A DNA stretch of 5,561 nucleotides, from positions 1-5,561 of the forward strand of contig JACKHG010000035.1 in NCBI GenBank assembly GCA_020639115.1, in the 5' to 3' direction. This document shows positions 4,626-5,561 of the stretch, piece by piece. A model generated the notes under the pieces. It saw nothing but the letters and a program-made list of their open reading frames with translations, was not told the DNA's origin and did not search any database. Within the stretch, counting starts at the first letter, position 1, and each line of letters starts with the position of its first letter. This stretch comes from Phycisphaerales bacterium (GTDB lineage Bacteria > Planctomycetota > Phycisphaerae > UBA1845). The position numbers and the translations under genes are program-made.

Positions 4626-5561
4626 TCAGTTGCCCGATCCATGGAAGGCCGCCTCGAACCGGGCGAAATCCACCAGGTCCACGTCGCCATCCAGGTCGAA
4701 GTCGGCCCGCTCGAAGTACTCCGGAATCGACCCGCTGGGCGGAGTCAGCACGTCGGGACCACCCAGCACGCCGTCAAAGCCCGCCAGATCGTCGAGATCA
4801 ACGTCGCCGTCGTGATCGAAATCACCCAATAGGCAGACGCCGCGGCCCCCGTTGGCCACGACGTTGTAACCACCGGCAGCAGCGTCCAGACCGGACACCC
4901 GGATGTAGTACGTTTGCCCCGCAAGCGCGCTGAACGTGACCTGCGCTTCGTCGAAGGGAACTTGCACCGCATTGGTGTCGTTGCACGCCACCTCAAACTC
5001 GCCCGCGGTCGTCGGACATTGCGTGAATACCGCCAGCGTCGTGTCCATCACACTGCCGAACGTGTTGACCTCGACCGGACCGTCCTGGCGCGGCGTGTAC
5101 GTGTACCAGACGTCCTTGAAGTCGTTGTACGCGCACGAACTGAGATCGCTGCCCGTGGCGGCGGTGCTGTCGTTGACGATCATGAACCCGTCATCCAGAC
5201 ACTGCGCCTCCGCACACGCATCGGGGATGGGCGGTGTCGGCGGACAGGGACTCGAACTGCACGCGACCCCGTCGCCGCGGTAGCTGCCCTTCGTCGCGGC
5301 GCACAAACCCTCCGACATGTCCGTGCATCCCCCGGACGCGGTGCAGCACGCGCCGGTCACGCAGGGATTCGGATCGCAGGAGACTCCATCACCCATGTAC
5401 TGTGCCCCCGGATCCGTGCAGAAATGCTCCGGTATCACCGTGCAGCCGCCCACGCCCGAACAGCAGGCCCCCGTCGGGCAACTCTCCGTCTGGAGCGTCA
5501 CCGAGTACGGCGCGTTGCAGTCCACGCCCGCCAGGACCCCCGGGGAAAAGAAGAAGTAGTA
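4626..5561 (-). CDS. Secreted-type Cys-module / PPC-like / dockerin protein, N-terminus missing
   Basis: The minus-strand frame is open from the right edge (5561) to a TGA at 4626-4628, giving 311 residues. The gene starts outside the window. A GTG at 5525 is in frame, but sequence before it continues without a stop. From the first codon: residues 28-106 hold two Cys modules; 107-113 is a Pro-rich linker; ~114-238 looks like a PPC-type beta-sandwich (DVWYTYTPRQDGPVEVNTF 150-168, DTTLAVFTQC 173-182, YYIRVSG 218-224); 247-258 and 287-298 are two calcium loops of dockerin type I (D-x-D-x-D-G-D-x-D-x-x-D). In cellulosomes dockerins bind cohesins. In planctomycetes similar C-terminal loops are common without a known scaffold, so a role in cell-surface attachment is inference. 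All domains are non-catalytic in the visible part; any enzyme would be in the missing N-terminus. It may form an operon with the SUMF1 gene downstream. Confidence 0.88.
   Translation of the reverse strand, partial: YYFFFSPGVLAGVDCNAPYSVTLQTESCPTGACCSGVGGCTVIPEHFCTDPGAQYMGDGVSCDPNPCVTGACCTASGGCTDMSEGLCAATKGSYRGDGVACSSSPCPPTPPIPDACAEAQCLDDGFMIVNDSTAATGSDLSSCAYNDFKDVWYTYTPRQDGPVEVNTFGSVMDTTLAVFTQCPTTAGEFEVACNDTNAVQVPFDEAQVTFSALAGQTYYIRVSGLDAAAGGYNVVANGGRGVCLLGDFDHDGDVDLDDLAGFDGVLGGPDVLTPPSGSIPEYFERADFDLDGDVDLVDFARFEAAFHGSGN
4668..4823 (-). other. Pair of dockerin-type EF-hand calcium loops
   Basis: Two 12-residue loops lie 40 residues apart near the C-terminus of the Cys-module protein. Each has Asp at positions 1, 3, 5, 7, 9 and 12 and Gly at 6 (D247 to D258, and D287 to D298). 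Each is followed by a short helix (LAGFDGVL and FARFEAAFHG). All calcium ligands are intact in both. Confidence 0.9.
5244..5480 (-). repeat. Two tandem 39-residue Cys modules (GACC type)
   Basis: Cysteines fall at residues 28, 33, 34, 40, 48, 62, 67 and again at 67, 72, 73, 79, 87, 101, 106 of the visible protein. The spacing 5-1-6-8-14-5 is identical in both units, a 39-residue period. Shared residues are TGACC, GGCT, a Glu before the fifth Cys, Y-x-GDGV and a final P-C. The preceding residues AGVDC (11-15) resemble the end of another unit, so the array probably extends beyond the right edge. The regular pairs suggest disulfides and therefore an extracytoplasmic location. Confidence 0.85.

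Noticed and set aside
4626..5525. GTG at 5525 as the true start of the Cys/dockerin protein
   Set aside because: The frame stays open for 12 more codons to the window edge, and the residues around it (AGVDC) look like the end of a previous Cys module. No Shine-Dalgarno precedes the GTG.

Overview
The window is GC-rich bacterial DNA that reads most like a member of the Planctomycetota (Phycisphaerae-type or similar). This is inferred from a combination of features: a PEP-CTERM sorting tail on a SUMF1-fold protein, a protein joining Cys-rich 'GACC' modules to C-terminal dockerin-type calcium loops, long secreted repeat proteins and strongly GC-biased codon use. No rRNA or other phylogenetic marker is present, so the assignment is provisional.

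Layout from left to right: (1) 1-849, plus strand, the 3' part of an NrnA-like DHH/DHHA1 phosphoesterase gene. Its first ~94 bases are a 30-bp tandem repeat read in frame through the catalytic domain. (2) 850-1074, a convergent intergenic gap with GC-rich stem-loops. (3) 1075-3192, minus strand, a 705-residue exported protein with an unrecognised N-terminal half and twelve ~26-residue repeats of the type D-x-[GA]-G-[DN]-D-x-Y. (4) 3193-3493, a gap holding a strong intrinsic terminator for the gene to its right and the 5' leader of the repeat protein. (5) 3494-4492, minus strand, a SUMF1/FGE-fold protein with signal peptide and C-terminal PEP-CTERM anchor but no cysteine where the formylglycine-generating enzyme has its catalytic pair. 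(6) 4493-4625, a short leader with a very strong Shine-Dalgarno. (7) 4626-5561, minus strand, the C-terminal part of an exported-type protein with two exact 39-residue Cys modules, a PPC-like beta-sandwich and two dockerin-type EF-hand loops. It runs off the right edge.

How they fit together: the left gene is housekeeping RNA/nucleotide turnover (nanoRNA or pAp hydrolysis) and converges on the rest. The three minus-strand genes all look like envelope or extracellular proteins. The terminator between 3494 and 3192 makes the repeat protein a separate transcription unit, whereas the SUMF1-like gene may be co-transcribed with the Cys/dockerin gene. Nothing here proves a common pathway. The two most unusual things are the in-frame DNA repeat inside the DHH enzyme and the GGDDxY repeat protein. 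I see no mobile element, CRISPR array, tRNA or rRNA.
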